From the NCBI RefSeq assembly GCF_013085255.1, contig NZ_JABFCX010000003.1:434001-498000 (forward strand): a stretch of DNA of 64,000 nucleotides, written 5' to 3'. Below are positions 54,150 to 62,696 of this stretch, piece by piece. The notes beneath the pieces were generated by a model. The model was not told the origin of the DNA, searched no databases, and saw nothing but the letters and a program-made list of their open reading frames with translations. Origin of the DNA: Parvularcula mediterranea. GTDB taxonomy: Bacteria; Pseudomonadota; Alphaproteobacteria; Caulobacterales; Parvularculaceae. A program made the translations under genes and the position numbers. Within the stretch, counting starts at the first letter, position 1. Every line of letters begins with the position of its first letter.

Positions 54150-55715
54150 TTACCACCAGATGCCGTAGATCGCGATCAGCAGTGCCACGATCACCACCGA
54201 GCCGATGTTGAACACCGGTCCGGTCGAGAACTGAATGCCGCCAAGGTCCACGACCTTTTCAGGCGCAGGCTTCGGCGTGATCAGCGAGACGCCGACACCC
54301 ATCGCGATGGCCAGCCAGAAGACGACGAACACGCGCCACATGAACGGCATGTCGGGGAAGATGTTGCCCCACATCAGGCTGAGAACCACCGAACCCACGA
54401 CGACCGCGAGGCCGCCCAGTTCTGTCGTCCGCTTCCAGAACATGCCCAGGAAGAAGATCGCGCAGATCCCCGGCGTGAAGAAGCCGGTCCAGTTCTGGAT
54501 GTTCTGGAACACCTGCGGCGAGTTGCCGAGCAGCGGCTTGGCAAGGAACAGAGCGATCACCAAAGCGGTGAAGCTGACCGTCCGGCCGATCGTCACGAGC
54601 GTCTTCTGCGACGCGTTCGGCATCGCCAGCGGACGGATGAGGTCCATCGTGAAGATCGTCGAGATCGAGTTCATCATCGAGCCGAGCGACGAGACAATGG
54701 CGGCCACGAGCGCTGCGAAGATTAGACCACGGATACCCGCCGGGGCCAGCTTCATCATCTCAGGATAGGCCTGGTCAGGACGCGCAAGGTCCGGCGCCAG
54801 CATGACGGCCGCGATGCCCGGGATGACGATGATGAACGGCATCACCATCTTGAGGCCCGCCGCGAACAGGATGCCCTTCTGGGCCTCCGCAAGGTCCTTG
54901 GCACCAAGAGCACGCTGAATGATGTATTGGTTGAAGCCCCAATAGCTGAGGTTCATCATCCACATACCACCGATCAGCACCGCAATGCCCGGCAGGTTCT
55001 GCCACTCAGGATTGTCGCGGTCGAGGATCATGTCGAACCGGCCAGGCAGCTCGTTCATCAGCACACCGAAGCCCGCCATGACGCCAGAACCGTCCGATAG
55101 CTGGTTCAGCGCGATCGAGGTGATCAGGATACCGCCGAAGACGAGAAGCACGACCTGAATGATGTCGGTCAGCGCCACGGCCTTCAGTCCGCCATAGAGC
55201 GAGTAAGCCGCCGCGAACGCACCGAGCGCGATCATACCCGACGTCATATCGAGGCCGGTCAGCGAGTTGATCGCCGTCGCGCCGAGCCACATGATCGTCG
55301 TGAGGTTCACGACCGTGTACAGAACAAGCCAGAAGACACTCATCGTGTACTTCACGCTCGGCCCGTAACGCTGGTCGAGGAATTGCGGCATCGTGTAGAT
55401 GCCCTTCTTGAGGAAGATCGGCAGGAAGAACTTGCCGACGATCAGCAGCGTCAGCGCCGCCATCCACTCATAGGACGCAATCGCGAGGCCCGCGGCGTAG
55501 CCCGAGCCGGACATGCCGATGATCTGCTCTGCCGAAATGTTGGCCGCGATCAGCGAAGCGCCGATGGCCCACCAGGGCAGCGATTTTCCAGCGAGGAAGT
55601 AGTCCTCCGTGGTCTTCTCATGGCCTTTCGGCTCACGGCTGACGATCAGCGCAATGCCGATCAGTGCCAGCGCGTAGACGGCGAGTACCGCCAGGTCGAT
55701 GGTTTCAAGAGCCAC
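54150..55715 (-). CDS. Sodium:solute symporter (SSS/SGLT family)
   Basis: 521 residues from GTG 55715 (GGGAGGA upstream). About fourteen hydrophobic helices are seen, starting IDLAVLAVYALALIGIALIV. The family motifs are TEDYFLAGKSLPWWAIGASLIAANISAEQIIGMSGSGY, with the sodium-site residues in the first unwound helix, and the SSS signature region GLKAVALTDIIQVVLLVFGG. It looks closest to vSGLT-like sugar transporters. It is led by a long GC-rich 5' region (see 55716-56018). Confidence 0.93.
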   Translation of the reverse strand: MALETIDLAVLAVYALALIGIALIVSREPKGHEKTTEDYFLAGKSLPWWAIGASLIAANISAEQIIGMSGSGYAAGLAIASYEWMAALTLLIVGKFFLPIFLKKGIYTMPQFLDQRYGPSVKYTMSVFWLVLYTVVNLTTIMWLGATAINSLTGLDMTSGMIALGAFAAAYSLYGGLKAVALTDIIQVVLLVFGGILITSIALNQLSDGSGVMAGFGVLMNELPGRFDMILDRDNPEWQNLPGIAVLIGGMWMMNLSYWGFNQYIIQRALGAKDLAEAQKGILFAAGLKMVMPFIIVIPGIAAVMLAPDLARPDQAYPEMMKLAPAGIRGLIFAALVAAIVSSLGSMMNSISTIFTMDLIRPLAMPNASQKTLVTIGRTVSFTALVIALFLAKPLLGNSPQVFQNIQNWTGFFTPGICAIFFLGMFWKRTTELGGLAVVVGSVVLSLMWGNIFPDMPFMWRVFVVFWLAIAMGVGVSLITPKPAPEKVVDLGGIQFSTGPVFNIGSVVIVALLIAIYGIWW

Positions 55716-56018
55716 TGCCCTTATCCTCCCTGCACATTATTATGGCGAAGCTGTAACAACGCCCGCGCCGGAGAGCAAAGAGACAACGACAGCCCGGTCG
55801 GATGATGCGGTGAGTGGGCCTCCCCCCAGAGGGAAAGCGGCAGCAACTCTGCCGCCGCGCGCCTATCCCGACCGTTCCGCGCGAAGGCGCCCGACTGGGC
55901 GTCCGGGCCGGTCAGGCCCGCCCCATCGGAGGCGCCACACGCCGTGAGATAGAAAAGTCGCCGACCAGAATCGTAGCTAAGAGGGAAGGCCAGCCCCTGC
56001 CGGGGCATTCGCCGCTTT
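55716..56018 (-). other. GC-rich, hairpin-dense untranslated region upstream of the symporter gene
   Basis: About 300 bp without a convincing gene; a 95-codon frame on the minus strand lacks a ribosome site and has poor composition. The stretch holds several strong self-pairings, such as gcggcag (55837-55843) with ctgccgc (55849-55855), and cgggcc/ggcccg around 55903-55920. A 12-bp direct repeat, tcgccgaccaga, occurs at 55958-55969 and 56049-56060. It would form the 5' leader of the symporter transcript. I do not recognise a known riboswitch or small RNA family. Confidence 0.4.
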
Positions 56019-56041
56019 CAAAACCTCCCCCGGAGGTTTTG
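56019..56041 (-). terminator. Hairpin downstream of tRNA-Tyr, probable terminator
   Basis: caaaacctcc (56019-56028) and ggaggttttg (56032-56041) are exact inverted copies with a 3-nt loop, 25 bp after the tRNA 3' end in the direction of transcription. The U-rich part lies inside the stem base rather than after it. Confidence 0.6.
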
Positions 56042-56066
56042 ATCGACTTCGCCGACCAGAGGCGAA

Positions 56067-56152
56067 TGGTGGAGAGGGCTGGATTCGAACCAGCGTACGC
56101 ATACGCGGGCAGATTTACAGTCTGCTGCCTTTAACCACTCGGCCACCTCTCC
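56067..56152 (-). tRNA. tRNA-Tyr (anticodon GUA)
   Basis: Read leftward from 56152: acceptor ggagagg pairs with cctctcc at 56071-56077. The D-arm contains gagtggttaaagg, the anticodon stem/loop is cagactGTAaatctg, there is a long type II variable arm as in bacterial tRNA-Tyr, the T-arm is ggttcgaatcc, the discriminator is A, and CCA is encoded (56067-56069). Confidence 0.97.
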
Positions 56153-56250
56153 AAGGCCGCTCGAGAGCGAAGCAGCCGACTAGCGAAAGGTGCGAGGCCG
56201 CGCAACCGCTTCCTCTTTCTATTGCGAGGAAAATTCGGCATGGGGCGGCG

Positions 56251-57039
56251 ATGGCTCTTCACAAGAACTCAAAACACACCAAACCGCCCCGCGAGGACGG
56301 TCCAGTCTGGCTCTATGGCCGCCATGCGGTGCTGGCTGCGCTCAAGAATGCGCGCCGCAATCTCGACCGGCTGGTCATCACCCAGAATGCCGCGGCGTGG
56401 ATCGAGGAGCAGCACAAGCTGCCCGGCAAAGCTGAGAGCCTCAAGCCTCACCAGATCGACAAGCTCCTTCCTCAAGGCGCAGTCCATCAGGGCGTCGCTG
56501 GGCTCTTCAGCGACCTTCCCCGCGCCCGCCTCAAAGATGTCTGTTCCCCCGATGGGACAGGTCCGGTGGTTGTCCTGGATCAGGTCACCGATCCCCAGAA
56601 CATCGGCGCGATCCTCCGCGTCGCCGCGGGCTTCCACGCCCAAGCCGTGATTGTTCAGGACCGCCGCACGCCGCCGCTTTCAGGCGCTTTGGCCAAGGCG
56701 GCAGCAGGCACCCTTGAAACGCTGCCTGTGATCCGCGCGGTCAACATCAGCCGCTCGCTCGAAGCGCTTCAGGATATGGGGTTCAGGACCGCCGGTCTCG
56801 CGGGCGAGGGCGCAGTCCCCCTCCCCGCCTACAGGCATAGGGGCCCGTTAGCGCTCGTCATGGGCGCTGAGGGGAAAGGCATAAGGGAAGGCGTCAGAGG
56901 CCATTGCGATGACCTCGTGTCCATCCCGCTCGCGGAGGAAGTGGAAAGCCTCAACGTCGCGACAGCCGCAGCCGTGGCGCTCTACGCTGTGACCAATCAG
57001 GACTTCGGCAGCCCCGCAGAGAGCTCGCCAGCCATATAG
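56251..57039 (+). CDS. rlmB: 23S rRNA (guanosine-2'-O-)-methyltransferase, SpoU/RlmB family
   Basis: 262 residues. An N-terminal substrate-binding domain (WLYGRHAVLAALKNARRNLD) is followed by the trefoil-knot SPOUT methyltransferase with motif 1 VVVLDQVTDPQNIGAILRVAAGF, motif 2 LALVMGAEGKGIRE and motif 3 IPLAEEVESLNVATAAAVALY. It methylates G2251 of 23S rRNA or a close site. It is divergent from tRNA-Tyr. Its last 43 bp overlap the 3' end of the convergent EF-hand gene. Confidence 0.92.
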   Translation: MALHKNSKHTKPPREDGPVWLYGRHAVLAALKNARRNLDRLVITQNAAAWIEEQHKLPGKAESLKPHQIDKLLPQGAVHQGVAGLFSDLPRARLKDVCSPDGTGPVVVLDQVTDPQNIGAILRVAAGFHAQAVIVQDRRTPPLSGALAKAAAGTLETLPVIRAVNISRSLEALQDMGFRTAGLAGEGAVPLPAYRHRGPLALVMGAEGKGIREGVRGHCDDLVSIPLAEEVESLNVATAAAVALYAVTNQDFGSPAESSPAI

Positions 57040-57536
57040 CGGGCATAGGTCCCAAGCTCGTCGCCTGACAGCGCATCATCGGCATTGGCATCGGCGAGCA
57101 TGAACAGCTCAAGGCGGGCATTCTGCCAGGCGCTCTGATCGAGACCAGGCTTGCCGGCTGCATGCAGGTGATAGTCACGGCGCGCGACGGCATCGATCGC
57201 TGCACGTTCCGAGACGGTCAGCGGCATCTTGAGGCTTTCGGGAACCGGGATACGGACCGTCGTCTGGCCGTCGACAGGGATCACACCGTTGAAACGGGCC
57301 AGTTGGGCATAGACGACCCGCTGTCCGGCATATTCGTCTTCGGTGATCAGGCCGTCCTTATCGACGTCGACCTTCTCGAAGGCGCGTGCGGCATCGACCA
57401 GCACATGGGTCATGGGCAGCTCTTCGGTAGCAACGCCGAACGGGTTGTTGGCGTTTTCACCGAGCGAGGCGGAACCTGCCGTCAGCGTGGTTGCGACGGC
57501 GAGGGTCTGAAGCAGTCTGAGATTGCGCTTGTTCAT
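56997..57536 (-). CDS. EF-hand domain protein, exported
   Basis: 179 residues from ATG 57536 (CAGGAGAC upstream). A signal peptide-like N terminus (MNKRNLRLLQTLAVATTLTAGSASL) is followed by two EF-hand loops, DVDKDGLITEDE and DANADDALSGDE. The second has Asp instead of the usual Gly at loop position 6. Probably a periplasmic calcium-binding protein of unknown target. The 3' end overlaps rlmB antisense by 43 bp. The ndk gene lies upstream on the same strand with a 113-bp gap. Confidence 0.8.
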   Translation of the reverse strand: MNKRNLRLLQTLAVATTLTAGSASLGENANNPFGVATEELPMTHVLVDAARAFEKVDVDKDGLITEDEYAGQRVVYAQLARFNGVIPVDGQTTVRIPVPESLKMPLTVSERAAIDAVARRDYHLHAAGKPGLDQSAWQNARLELFMLADANADDALSGDELGTYARYMAGELSAGLPKS

Positions 57537-57634
57537 CACGTGTCTCCTGCCCGTACCAATGCAAGAGGCGTGCGAATGGTGCGCCGCACTCAGCAGGTTG
57601 TGAGGTCGTTTACCCTCACAGCCCGCTTTGTGAT

Positions 57635-57652
57635 TGAGTTTAAAAAAACTCA
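57635..57652 (-). repeat. A/T-rich inverted repeat at the end of ndk
   Basis: tgagttt (57635-57641) and aaactca (57646-57652) form an exact inverted repeat whose right arm includes the ndk stop codon (57650-57652). On the transcript it gives a short stem with a U-rich loop, a possible weak terminator or processing signal. Confidence 0.35.
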
Positions 57653-58072
57653 GCCAACGATTTCGTCGTCGGAAAAGAAGAACTTGATCTCTTCAGCAGC
57701 GGTTTCCGGAGCGTCCGAACCGTGAACGGAGTTTGCTTCAATTGATTCAGCGAACTCGGCGCGGATGGTGCCAGCAGCAGCTTCGCTCGGGTTGGTTGCG
57801 CCCATGACTTCGCGGTTCTTCGCGATGGCGTCTTCACCTTCGAGGACCTGAACGACAACCGGGCCGGAGGTCATGAAGGAGACGAGGTCGCCGTAGAACG
57901 GGCGCTCTTTGTGGACAGCGTAGAAGTCGCCAGCCTGAGCGTCCGAAAGGTGGATGCGCTTCTGAGCGACAACGCGGAGGCCTGCAGATTCGAACTTGTC
58001 GATGATCTTGCCGGTGATGTTGCGTTTGGTAGCGTCGGGTTTGATGATGGAGAGAGTGCGTTCGGTGGCCAT
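57650..58072 (-). CDS. ndk: Nucleoside diphosphate kinase
   Basis: 140 residues, the standard bacterial length. [20 protein letters not shown] at the N terminus, [19 protein letters not shown], the [14 protein letters not shown] motif and the phosphohistidine His117 in [13 protein letters not shown] are all present. It balances nucleoside triphosphate pools by transfer of the gamma phosphate through the active-site His. Single gene here, divergent from the membrane protein at 58154. Confidence 0.97.
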   Translation of the reverse strand: MATERTLSIIKPDATKRNITGKIIDKFESAGLRVVAQKRIHLSDAQAGDFYAVHKERPFYGDLVSFMTSGPVVVQVLEGEDAIAKNREVMGATNPSEAAAGTIRAEFAESIEANSVHGSDAPETAAEEIKFFFSDDEIVG

Positions 58073-58153
58073 TGCTCTGGTCCCTTTGGTTGTTCGATAG
58101 CGGGGCGGCCATTACATGCGGCTTCGCTGCGTCGCAACCGGGGAGAAGGCAGG

Positions 58154-58543
58154 ATGATGAACGAGGAAGACAGGCTCAAGGCGATCGCGATCTACGCGCT
58201 CTACATCGTGGCGGTGGTGACCGCCGTTCCGTACTTCCTTGGCGTGATCCTGGCCTACGTCTTCAAGGGGTCAGCAGGTCCTGAGATGGACACCCATTTT
58301 GAGCATCAGATCGGCCTCTTCTGGCGCGTCGTCATCTCAGGCATCATCAACGGTGCCCTCATCTCGATCGGCGTCTTCCTCACCGCCACCGTGGTCCTCG
58401 CCATCATCGGCATACCGATGATCATCGTCGGCGGCCTCGGCCTTCTCTGGACCTGGGTCATGGGCCTCACCCGCTCGATCCGCGGCATCGGCAAGATCCA
58501 AAGCGGTGAGCCCTACCCCATCCCGGCAGGCTGGAGCCTCTAG
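58154..58543 (+). CDS. Small membrane protein, DUF4870-like
   Basis: 129 residues from ATG 58154 (or 58157) after AAGGCAGG. Three hydrophobic segments: AIYALYIVAVVTAVPYFLGVILAYV, the helix after the HFEHQIGLFWR segment (VVISGIINGALISIGVFL), and VVLAIIGIPMIIVGGLGLLW. The arrangement with short interhelical loops and a final TRSIRGIGKIQSGEPYPIP tail matches small DUF4870-type membrane proteins of unknown function. The protease gene that follows starts 4 bp after the stop. Confidence 0.65.
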   Translation: MMNEEDRLKAIAIYALYIVAVVTAVPYFLGVILAYVFKGSAGPEMDTHFEHQIGLFWRVVISGIINGALISIGVFLTATVVLAIIGIPMIIVGGLGLLWTWVMGLTRSIRGIGKIQSGEPYPIPAGWSL

Positions 58544-58547
58544 GGAC

Positions 58548-59450
58548 ATGCAGGCCATGAGGATCAGCGTACGGAGATTAATCGAGATAGCGTTGCTCCT
58601 CATCGTCACGACGCTCTCCCTGCATGAGAGTGCTCTCGCGCAGCAGAGTATCCGTCTTCTCAGTCTTGAGACGGCGATCGGCTCTACGGATCCCGAGCGT
58701 CTCGAAGAGCACGCCGCTCAGCAGCTCGAAACGCTCGGCATACCGTCCTCGCGAAACGTGGGCATCTACCGGAACGAGACCTCAGTCTTGCCGAACCCGC
58801 GCAACCCGCTCGCCGCACTCGATTTCTCAGGCGTTGCCTTCAGCAGTCATCCGCCGGGCCTCGAAAAAGGCGTCCACCCAAGGCGCGGCATTCTCATCGC
58901 CCGTGACATCCTCCTTTCGAGCAAGCACACAGGTGCGAAGGCGGGCTTCCCGGTCTACTTCGCAACCCCCGACGGCACGCTGATCGAGCGCCAGATCATC
59001 GGCCGCCGTGGGATCGGCAGGGTCCTCGATGGCGCAGGCAAGTATGTGACGAAGACTGACGTTACGGTCTCCTTCCTCGATCGCCCCGTGCCAGACGATG
59101 TCGCCGTCTACCCGCTTCTCGATGTCGGCAGCGACAGCGCCTTCAGGTTCCGAGGCCACCGGATACCTGCGCTCCTCCTTAACCAGCACCGTGAGGTGAT
59201 CCCTGCACGGACGGTGGGGGAACGAAGCGCAGGACTCCGTCTCGCCTTCGCCCCCTACTCAGAGGAGCACGCCTACCGGGCGATCAGCGGCGACAGCGGC
59301 TATCCGATCTTTACGCTGATCAATGGAGAGCTCGTCCCGCTCAGCCACCACTGGTTCGCCGGCTATGGCGATGGCCCCAACTTCACGAACCGAGAGCTAC
59401 TCGACGCGATACTGATGACCGCGGAAAAAGGCCCGCGGGAGACGGACTGA
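58548..59450 (+). CDS. Trypsin-like serine protease homologue, exported
   Basis: 300 residues from ATG 58548 (ATG 58557 also possible). A signal-anchor-like N terminus (LIEIALLLIVTTLSLHESALA) is followed by a body with all three chymotrypsin-fold elements in order: His127 in ARDILLSSKHTG, Asp171 in KTDVTVSFLDRPV (compare the typical NDIALLKLDRPV) and Ser250 in ISGDSGYPIF. The usual TAxHC around His is not kept, so similarity is remote and activity unproven. It has no recognised close family by eye. It lies 4 bp behind a small membrane protein gene and is likely coupled to it. Confidence 0.6.
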   Translation: MQAMRISVRRLIEIALLLIVTTLSLHESALAQQSIRLLSLETAIGSTDPERLEEHAAQQLETLGIPSSRNVGIYRNETSVLPNPRNPLAALDFSGVAFSSHPPGLEKGVHPRRGILIARDILLSSKHTGAKAGFPVYFATPDGTLIERQIIGRRGIGRVLDGAGKYVTKTDVTVSFLDRPVPDDVAVYPLLDVGSDSAFRFRGHRIPALLLNQHREVIPARTVGERSAGLRLAFAPYSEEHAYRAISGDSGYPIFTLINGELVPLSHHWFAGYGDGPNFTNRELLDAILMTAEKGPRETD

Positions 59451-59493
59451 TCGCGAAAACTGTTCTTACCTAAGCCCTAATCCGCGTGTGTCG

Positions 59494-60921
59494 TTAGCGT
59501 CGCCTGATCGTAGACGGCCGCGCCGGTCTTGCGGAAGCTGGCGGAGCGGTGAGCGAGCGCTTTATCTCGACCGCGTCATTACCCTGAAGACGCATCGGCA
59601 ACACGCCCTTGAAGGGCTCGCGTTTTCTCTTCCGTGAACTGCCGGTCCTTGAGGTGGCCTTCTGTTCCAGCCGCTCCGGAAGACTGTAAATCGTCTCAGG
59701 CGTCATGCCTTGGAGATAGATCAGTGACCCTGTTGCAAGGAAAGCGTCGTCGATGAAATCCAGCATCCCGTCGCTCGAAATCTTTCTCTTATTAGCCAGT
59801 GTCCGGAAATATCCGCGGGACTCGTAGGTGTTGAGATTTGGGAAGAGGCTAAAGACGGTGGCTTGGAGTGCCTCCTGAGACGGCAGGGCATAGAACAAAG
59901 TGAAAAGGCCAGATGCACCGCGATTGACGATCGTAAGAGTGCTCTCGTCGCCCTTTGACCATCTTTTGAGGGCTTCGGCCCGCGGAAACTCACCTTCTTC
60001 GGTCTCGAGACGAATGATTGCCCCGACGAATTCAAGCGGAGTTGCGTCGGCCGGAAGATAGAGGAACGTCAGAAGCGCTCGCTCGGCGTCATTCTCCAAA
60101 GTCCAGCGCCTCAATTGCCTCGAGACGGCACGTGGCGACCAGTCATCCGGGTCCTTGGCTGGAGTCCCCTGCACCGCCCGCATCCGCTCTTCGATCCTGT
60201 ACCAGTTCGGTGCGCAATGCTTTCCCTGGATTTCGATGGCCCGAGCCCAGAACGGGTCGAAGGTGAGGACTTGGAACTTGTCGAACACCACCTCGCAGCA
60301 GCACCCGATGGCATCGAGATTCTCCTCTATCAGCGGCAGATACTTATCTCTCAGTCTATCGACGCTCTCGCCTGCAGTGATCTGGCGATCATCCGAAGCA
60401 ACGTCGTCGGCGACGACCGAAAGGGGATGCACGCTCTCTGCGTGGGCGGCGTCGATAATCTCTCTGACAAGGCGTCGAAATTGATGGCCGCGCTCATGGA
60501 GGTCGTCGATCGCGTTGACGAGTTGGAGAAAGTGCGGCCCGCCTGTGGTCAACTTCGAATCGACCAGCCCCATTTCCTGGACCAGCCGCTGCCGGTTTGC
60601 GACGCTTTTCGCAGAGGCCGCAACGACCGCCGCCACTGCAGAGCCCGCTGCCGCAAGAGGCACACCAATGAGGAAGTTGAAATAGTCCCCTTTCTCCCCC
60701 GGATCGGCGTCCTGAGCCTCTTCCAGCGCCGTCCGGAAAATCTCGGGAAGGATGTAGTTTGCAACGGGAGAGTCGGGGAGGAAGCCAGCGATGATGTGGA
60801 TCGCGCCGAAAAGGATCAGGACGAGAGCGAAGAGACCATAGATAAGCCAGCTCGCAACTTTCCAACTGCGCGCCAAGTGGTCTGAAATGGTTAGGTCTTT
60901 TTCTTTGATCTTGATTCTCAT
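59494..60921 (-). CDS. Uncharacterised membrane-anchored protein
   Basis: 475 residues from ATG 60921 with GGGGAG upstream. Two hydrophobic helices near the N terminus (VASWLIYGLFALVLILFGAI and LIGVPLAAAGSAVAAVVAAS) flank an acidic loop. The remaining 370 residues are soluble, mixed helix/strand, with a Cys cluster (IGCCCEVVFDKF), an EGEFPRAEALKRWSKGDE segment and a strongly basic tail (SSRKRKREPFKG and a final RRR). No known domain is recognised. The composition looks slightly less GC-rich than the neighbours, compatible with an accessory gene. No clear terminator separates it from the convergent protease gene. Confidence 0.6.
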   Translation of the reverse strand: MRIKIKEKDLTISDHLARSWKVASWLIYGLFALVLILFGAIHIIAGFLPDSPVANYILPEIFRTALEEAQDADPGEKGDYFNFLIGVPLAAAGSAVAAVVAASAKSVANRQRLVQEMGLVDSKLTTGGPHFLQLVNAIDDLHERGHQFRRLVREIIDAAHAESVHPLSVVADDVASDDRQITAGESVDRLRDKYLPLIEENLDAIGCCCEVVFDKFQVLTFDPFWARAIEIQGKHCAPNWYRIEERMRAVQGTPAKDPDDWSPRAVSRQLRRWTLENDAERALLTFLYLPADATPLEFVGAIIRLETEEGEFPRAEALKRWSKGDESTLTIVNRGASGLFTLFYALPSQEALQATVFSLFPNLNTYESRGYFRTLANKRKISSDGMLDFIDDAFLATGSLIYLQGMTPETIYSLPERLEQKATSRTGSSRKRKREPFKGVLPMRLQGNDAVEIKRSLTAPPASARPARPSTIRRR

Positions 60922-61020
60922 CACCCGATCTCCCCTACAAGCTCTTTGAACGCTAGTAGAGAATGTCTGGAGTGTTCAGGTGCAGCCTTAATTTCGGGAT
61001 GGCCGTAATCGGTCGAGGGC

Positions 61021-61368
61021 TCACCCCATCAGATGACGGACGATCACCGTCATCGAGAGGAAAATCCACAGCGTGTTGAACGCGATCAGGGTCGGCAGCA
61101 GCTTCTTCATCGACGCCCAGATCAGCGCGACCGACGTCCCCAGCGTCAGGATGTGGAGCCACCAGATCTCCATCCCGAAGACGAGGCCCGGCACGATCAC
61201 CGCCGCCTTCGTTGCCCAGGAGAGGAACTCCACGACATTGTACCCGGTCCAGTAGTCACGCCTGAGCCAGAGCAGCATGCAGTCGCGGATGTTCCCCCAC
61301 CCCACGACGGAGTAGACAATGGCGGTCAGGGCGAGCCCCAGGGCTCCTGCGATCAGGTACGCGTCCAT
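61021..61368 (-). CDS. Small four-helix membrane protein
   Basis: 115 residues, almost all hydrophobic. Helices lie at about 3-23, 46-66, 67-86 and 93-112, rich in Trp (GMEIWWLHILTLG). A short cytoplasmic WLRRDYWTG loop is the only polar stretch. No family recognised. It is located between the uncharacterised membrane protein and the DUF418 gene, all leftward. Confidence 0.6.
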   Translation of the reverse strand: MDAYLIAGALGLALTAIVYSVVGWGNIRDCMLLWLRRDYWTGYNVVEFLSWATKAAVIVPGLVFGMEIWWLHILTLGTSVALIWASMKKLLPTLIAFNTLWIFLSMTVIVRHLMG

Positions 61369-61429
61369 GGCGGGCGGGCTTACAGGCTTCGTGCCAAACC
61401 GCCAGACGCCAGATGGAAGCGGGTCCGCC

Positions 61430-62638
61430 TTATCGCCTGAACGGCTGAGGTGTCTTATAGACCATGCTCCGCCAGACCCATTCGAGGGGGCCGAAGCGGA
61501 AGAATTTCAGCCACAGCGGCGACCAAATCAGCATCGCGACATAGGTCCCAAGCACGATCGCCACAAGAAGCGTCAGCGGTGTCTCACCGAACATTCCGAG
61601 CGCGTGGCCACCGCCTACCGTTGTCCCGATCAGGGAGCAGGTGATGTAGTTGGTGAACGCCATCCGTCCGACAGCTGCGAAGGCCGAGAACTTGATCCCC
61701 AGGCTGACGAGCGCCGAGATCAGGCAGCCATATCCGAAAGCACCGAGAACGCCGTCGAGCATCGCGAACGCCATGAGGTTGTTGTAGGTCTCGAAGGCGT
61801 AATCGCTCTCCTTAAGCTGCGCGATCTGCCACGCATCGAGCCCCCACGCTGCACCTAGAGCGACGACCGCGAGCGGCAGGGCCAACGTAAACGGCCAAGC
61901 CCCGCGGTAGAGACCGCCCTTGAACAGCGCCATACCAAGCAGCATGAGCGCCAGCGTGATCATCCCCATACCGCTCAAAAGCATCACAGGCAGGACAAAC
62001 GCCGCGCTGGTCGCTCGGAACATCAACTGCTCGGTGATCCCGCCGCCCATGGCCGCAAGCTCCACGGCGAGGCTTTCCTCAGTCGGCGACCAGAACTTCG
62101 GCGCCATCTTCGCCGACAGCTCTTCGATGTTGAATAGCATCTGGAACCCGGCAGCCCATGCGATGCCGATGACCAAGAACACGAGGCCAAAGATCCAGAG
62201 CCTGATCGGCCCCATGCGGACAAACAGCAGCGCAGCGAAACCAATCAGCGCATAAAGCGTCAGGATATCCCCAACCCAGATGAACACCATGTGGATCGCG
62301 CCAAAGAGAAGAAGGAACCCATTCCTCCGTGCAAGGAGCCCACGCGTCTCTCCCCGCGCTTCGAGCCTTTGCCAGATCATCAGGAGACCCGCGCCATAAA
62401 GCGCGGTGAACGTCGTCCGCCATTTATCGTCGACAATAAACTTCTGGATCACCGCGATCAGCTGCTCCAGCTCCGTCCCCCAAAGGCTCGGATTGCCGTA
62501 ATAAGCGAAGGGCATCGTCATCGCTTTGATGTTGACCGCGAAGATCGCCATCACCGCGAAACCGCGCAGGATGTCGAGATAAGCCAGCCGCTGCTCGCCC
62601 GTGACCGGGCCGCCCGCTGCCACCTGTTCGTTACTCAT
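61430..62638 (-). CDS. DUF418 family membrane protein
   Basis: 402 residues from ATG 62638; a TTG start 150 bp further upstream would only add antisense sequence of the next gene. The DUF418 pattern is clear: RLAYLDILRGFAVMAIFAVNI at the N terminus, IQKFIVDDKWRTTFTALYGAG, and the C-terminal part KFSAFAAVGRMAFTNYITCSLIG with WSPLWLKFFRFGPLEWVWRS. About ten membrane helices. This family belongs to the acyltransferase-3-like membrane fold and may modify envelope molecules. Function unproven. Confidence 0.88.
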   Translation of the reverse strand: MSNEQVAAGGPVTGEQRLAYLDILRGFAVMAIFAVNIKAMTMPFAYYGNPSLWGTELEQLIAVIQKFIVDDKWRTTFTALYGAGLLMIWQRLEARGETRGLLARRNGFLLLFGAIHMVFIWVGDILTLYALIGFAALLFVRMGPIRLWIFGLVFLVIGIAWAAGFQMLFNIEELSAKMAPKFWSPTEESLAVELAAMGGGITEQLMFRATSAAFVLPVMLLSGMGMITLALMLLGMALFKGGLYRGAWPFTLALPLAVVALGAAWGLDAWQIAQLKESDYAFETYNNLMAFAMLDGVLGAFGYGCLISALVSLGIKFSAFAAVGRMAFTNYITCSLIGTTVGGGHALGMFGETPLTLLVAIVLGTYVAMLIWSPLWLKFFRFGPLEWVWRSMVYKTPQPFRR

Positions 62639-62696
62639 GCCGTGTTCCCCCCTCGCAAGGGCTCCCCTTACCATATCGCGAAGCGATAAGAAAAGC

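Noticed and set aside
55903-55925. Resemblance of ggtcaggcccg to the SRP RNA (4.5S) apical motif
   Set aside because: The essential GGAAGCAGCC-type partner strand is missing, so it is not an ffs gene.
55721-56008. A 95-codon minus-strand frame upstream of the symporter
   Set aside because: No ribosome site, low-complexity product and a region full of RNA-like hairpins; more likely untranslated leader.
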